Assembly (NCBI RefSeq): GCF_025336525.1
Contig: NZ_JAOCZP010000006.1
Span: 62,001-126,000 of the forward strand
Direction of reading: 5' to 3'
From: Chelativorans salis
Lineage (GTDB): Bacteria > Pseudomonadota > Alphaproteobacteria > Rhizobiales > Rhizobiaceae
DNA: 64,000 nt
Position 1 is the first letter of the stretch; each line of letters begins with the position of its first letter. The notes beneath the pieces were generated by a model. It was not told where the DNA came from. It did no database searches and saw only the letters and a program-made list of their open reading frames with translations. The position numbers and the translations under genes were made by a program. Positions 61,555 to 64,000 of the stretch are shown piece after piece.

Positions 61555-63408
61555 ATGAGCGCAATGGTTTCGAGCCCGTTCCGGGACGTGCCGTTCGGCA
61601 ACCTCGACATCACGCTGGAGCGCCGCGACGACGGGGCCATCTTCGTGACGCCGGTGAACACGCTTCCCGACTACGCCCCCTCCATGTGCGACTGCCTCGA
61701 GAAATGGGCCGTGGAGAGGCCGGACAAGGTGTTCATGGCCGAGCGCCAGGGCGAAGGCTGGCGCAAGATCAGATATCGCGAGACGCTGGCGGCGGTGCGC
61801 CGCCTGGGCGCGGCCCTTCTGCCCTTCGAGCTTTCCGAAGAGCGGCCGCTGGCGATCTTGTCGGGCAACGGCATTGACCACGCGCTCATCGCGCTCGCCG
61901 CCATGTATATCGGCGTGCCGCACGCCCCCCTCTCGCCTGCCTATTCGCTGGTATCCACCGACCACGGGAAGCTGAAGCATATCTTCAAGCTCATCACTCC
62001 CGGCCTCGTCTTCGTCGCCGACGGCGCCGCATTCTCGAAGGCCCTCGATGCCGTATGGCCGGCCGATGCGCCCACCGTCTTCACCCGCAGTGCCCCGGAA
62101 GGCCGGGAGGCGATCCCGCTTTATACGCTTTGCGACACCGAACCCGACGCCGCTCTCGACCGCGCCCGCGAGAAAGTCCAGCCGGATAGCATTGCCAAGT
62201 TCCTCATGACCTCCGGCTCGACCGGCGGCCCGAAGGCCGTCATCACCACCCAGCGTATGCTGACGGCCAACCAGGAGATGCTGCGTTACGCGCTCACCTT
62301 CCTGAAAGACGGCCCCACCATCATCGACTGGCTGCCCTGGAACCACACCTTCGGCGGCAACCACAATATCGGCCTCGTGCTCTACAACGGCGGCTCGCTC
62401 TATATCGACGACGGGCTGCCGACACCCGCGGGCATCTCTGCGACGGTGAAAAACCTGCGCGAGATCGCACCGTCCATCTATTTCAACGTACCCAAGGGAT
62501 ATGAGGCGCTGGTGCCGTTCCTGAAGGAAGACAAGGTCTTGCGCGACCACTTCTTTTCGCGCGTCCAGGCGCTCTTCTTCGCCGGTGCCGGGCTCTCTCC
62601 GCATGTCTGGAACGCGCTCGACGAGCTTGCCGTCGCCTCGATCGGCGCTCGCATTCCCATCCTCACCGGGCTCGGCGCCACCGAGACCGCACCCTTCTCG
62701 CTGAGTTGCACGCCATACACCGCCGCATCCGGGCGCGTCGGCGTTCCTGTACCGGGTAACCGGCTGAAGCTCTTCCCCGTCGACGGCAAGCTGGAGGCGC
62801 GGGTGAAGGGGCCCAACGTCACACCCGGCTATTGGCGCGAGCCGGACAAGACGGCGAACGCCTTCGACGAGGAAGGTTTTTACCGCTTCGGCGATGCCCT
62901 GAAATTTGTCGATGAGAACCGTCCGGAGGAAGGCTTTTTCTTCGATGGTCGTATCTCGGAGGATTTCAAGCTCGCTAGCGGCACCTGGGTAAGCGTCGGG
63001 CCTTTGCGTGCCCGTATCATCGCCCACGCCGCCCCTCTTGTCCGTGACGTGGTTCTCGCCGCCATCAACCGTGACTATCTGACGGCTTTGATCATAGTCG
63101 ACCCGCAAGAATGCCGCCTGCTCGCCGGCGACCTTTTAGCCGATGCCCCACTGGCCGAGATCGTGGGCCATCCCGCTGTGCGCGGCGCGCTGCAGGCCCA
63201 TCTCGACAGCCTTGCCAAGCTTCCCGGCGGCTCGTCCACCCGCGTCATGCGTGCCATCCTGCTCGACACCCCGCCCTCCATCGATGCCGGTGAAGTCACC
63301 GACAAGGGCTCCATCAATCAGCGTGCCGTACTTGAACATCGCGCGGCGGATGTGGAGGCGCTGTATGCCGAGCCGCCGGACGGGCGGGTGCTGGTGGTGA
63401 ATGTCTGA
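61555..63408 (+). CDS. Feruloyl-CoA synthase-like AMP-dependent acyl-CoA ligase
   Basis: 617 residues from ATG 61555, preceded by GGGAGGAGT; upstream in-frame codons belong to the promoter region. ANL motifs: LMTSGSTGGPKAV (phosphate loop), LGATETAPF (A5), and the RISEDFKLASGTWVSVGPLRARI hinge (A8), where the usual K-x-x-GE is KLASGTWV as in feruloyl-CoA synthases. It activates an aryl or acyl carboxylate to the CoA thioester with ATP. With the divergent crotonase and TRAP importer it suggests hydroxycinnamate or related aromatic acid uptake and activation. Confidence 0.87.
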   Translation: MSAMVSSPFRDVPFGNLDITLERRDDGAIFVTPVNTLPDYAPSMCDCLEKWAVERPDKVFMAERQGEGWRKIRYRETLAAVRRLGAALLPFELSEERPLAILSGNGIDHALIALAAMYIGVPHAPLSPAYSLVSTDHGKLKHIFKLITPGLVFVADGAAFSKALDAVWPADAPTVFTRSAPEGREAIPLYTLCDTEPDAALDRAREKVQPDSIAKFLMTSGSTGGPKAVITTQRMLTANQEMLRYALTFLKDGPTIIDWLPWNHTFGGNHNIGLVLYNGGSLYIDDGLPTPAGISATVKNLREIAPSIYFNVPKGYEALVPFLKEDKVLRDHFFSRVQALFFAGAGLSPHVWNALDELAVASIGARIPILTGLGATETAPFSLSCTPYTAASGRVGVPVPGNRLKLFPVDGKLEARVKGPNVTPGYWREPDKTANAFDEEGFYRFGDALKFVDENRPEEGFFFDGRISEDFKLASGTWVSVGPLRARIIAHAAPLVRDVVLAAINRDYLTALIIVDPQECRLLAGDLLADAPLAEIVGHPAVRGALQAHLDSLAKLPGGSSTRVMRAILLDTPPSIDAGEVTDKGSINQRAVLEHRAADVEALYAEPPDGRVLVVNV

Positions 63409-63492
63409 CCCATCAATCCCGTGAATCGCAGCGCCCTGATCGATTCAAATTAGTCATTGGACCGGCGCCGGGACGGCGGGGAAGATGGCGGC

Positions 63493-63735
63493 ATGGAACC
63501 CGCCGACGAACCCCTCGTCCTCACGCGCATCGACCCCGCCCGCAACATGGCGCGCTTTTATCTGCTGTCGCTCGAGCCGACGCTCCTCGGCCAGATCGCG
63601 CTCCGGCGCAACTGGGGACGCATCGGCACCTGGGGCCGGCAGCGGCTGGAACTGCATGACGACGCGCAGGCCGCGAGGCAGGCGCAGGCACGGCTCCTGG
63701 CGGAAAAGCTCAGGAAGGGCTACCGGCCTTCCTGA
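63493..63735 (+). CDS. WGR-domain protein
   Basis: 80 residues, essentially a single WGR domain: the motif sits in RRNWGRIGTWGRQRLELHDD (Trp-Gly-Arg twice). WGR domains bind nucleic acid and occur in PARPs and in bacterial DNA-associated proteins. ATG 63493 has GGGGAAG upstream; an upstream frame start is less likely. Stand-alone; role unknown. Confidence 0.83.
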   Translation: MEPADEPLVLTRIDPARNMARFYLLSLEPTLLGQIALRRNWGRIGTWGRQRLELHDDAQAARQAQARLLAEKLRKGYRPS

Positions 63736-63739
63736 GCTG

Positions 63740-64000
63740 TTACTCTCCGTACGGCACCCAGATATTCTTCACCTGCGTCGCGCGCCGCAAAAACTCCCTC
63801 CCCCGCGCCTGGCGATCGTCCAGCCAGTCACGCGCCCTGCCGTCGCTCACCCAGGTGGCCTTGAGATTGCCGCAGGAGGCACGTTCCACCATGGCGCTGC
63901 CTTTCTTGCCGCCGAAATACCACATGGCCGCCACCTCGTCGTGCTCGGCCAGCGTCTTGGCCAGCACGTCCTTCTCGCCGGTGACGATGTTCACCACACC
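63740..64000 (-). CDS. Aldehyde dehydrogenase family protein, C-terminal part (partial)
   Basis: The last ~86 residues of a minus-strand gene that continues past the right edge. The segment GVVNIVTGEKDVLAKTLAEHDEVAAMWYFGG followed by ...REFLRRATQVKNIWVPYGE matches the end of NAD(P)-dependent aldehyde dehydrogenases, including the WVPYGE tail. The catalytic Cys region (here ERASCGNLKATW, where the usual nucleophile motif has been altered) is uncertain from this fragment. It could oxidise the aldehyde released by the neighbouring aromatic pathway. Confidence 0.75.
   Translation of the reverse strand, partial: GVVNIVTGEKDVLAKTLAEHDEVAAMWYFGGKKGSAMVERASCGNLKATWVSDGRARDWLDDRQARGREFLRRATQVKNIWVPYGE

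Noticed and set aside
61450-63108. Long minus-strand frame (552 codons) across the CoA ligase
   Set aside because: Opposite to a clear ANL enzyme with intact motifs; no ribosome binding site or domain.
1-64000. tRNA, rRNA and CRISPR arrays
   Set aside because: Intergenic stretches were read for cloverleaf arms, rRNA cores and regularly spaced repeats; none was found.

Overview
The window is GC-rich, tightly packed DNA. Its families and synteny point to an alphaproteobacterium, most likely Hyphomicrobiales (Rhizobiales), perhaps near Mesorhizobium or Phyllobacteriaceae. That placement is inferred from gene content, not from a marker gene. No rRNA, tRNA or CRISPR array was seen. The region is dominated by solute uptake and small-molecule catabolism: four TRAP transporters (one partial at the left edge), two sugar-type ABC importers, a BASS-type carrier and an RND efflux pump.

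Layout. 1-2360: end of a TAXI binding protein and its fused TRAP permease. 2392-9025: an RND pump, its adaptor and an esterase-like protein lacking catalytic residues, divergent from a LysR regulator. 9109-16810: an Asp/Glu racemase divergent from a run encoding a ThDP enzyme, a DadA-like oxidase, a TRAP importer and a BASS carrier. 16843-18893: a 68-residue protein, then a type III polyketide synthase coupled to an ICMT-type methyltransferase. 18974-20812: a class III aminotransferase, then remnants of an SDR gene and a denD-like gene. 20953-31648: two tagatose-3-epimerase-type isomerases in divergent orientation, an enolase-superfamily enzyme, a FadR-type GntR regulator, a 2-hydroxyacid dehydrogenase, and a sugar ABC importer with two different ATPases. 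31982-35673: TetR, the two halves of a Tm-1-like protein as separate genes, a cupin and a GFA protein. 35818-39418: a SleB hydrolase, a sugar dehydrogenase with a cytochrome c, and an M24 peptidase. 39627-46262: the ClsB/YbhN/YbhP family trio in rearranged order, an HExxH protein, slipin-NfeD, and a broken yihY. 46375-51941: an IS110 remnant and a second sugar ABC operon with a Gfo/Idh/MocA oxidoreductase. 51942-52977: about 1 kb of decayed DNA with an integrase remnant. 52978-57567: GntR, TRAP importer and a DHDPS-like aldolase. 57557-63408: another TRAP importer, a crotonase and a feruloyl-CoA-synthase-like ligase. The right end has a WGR protein and the end of an aldehyde dehydrogenase gene.

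The most notable signal is an 11-bp palindrome, TGGT-N3-ACCA, found at five places (21844, 22024, 31796, 31965, 39474). All five are upstream of the isomerase, ABC importer and M24 peptidase genes. Two of them sit in core promoters of the same build (TTGAC, 15-bp spacer, operator over the -10). This half-site is typical of FadR/PdhR-type GntR proteins, and the cluster encodes one at 24216. The genes therefore look like one local regulon for uptake and conversion of an unidentified sugar or sugar acid. Other points are a pseudo-esterase with a hairpin over its own ribosome binding site, a split Tm-1 system under a TetR dyad, and several degraded genes at segment junctions.
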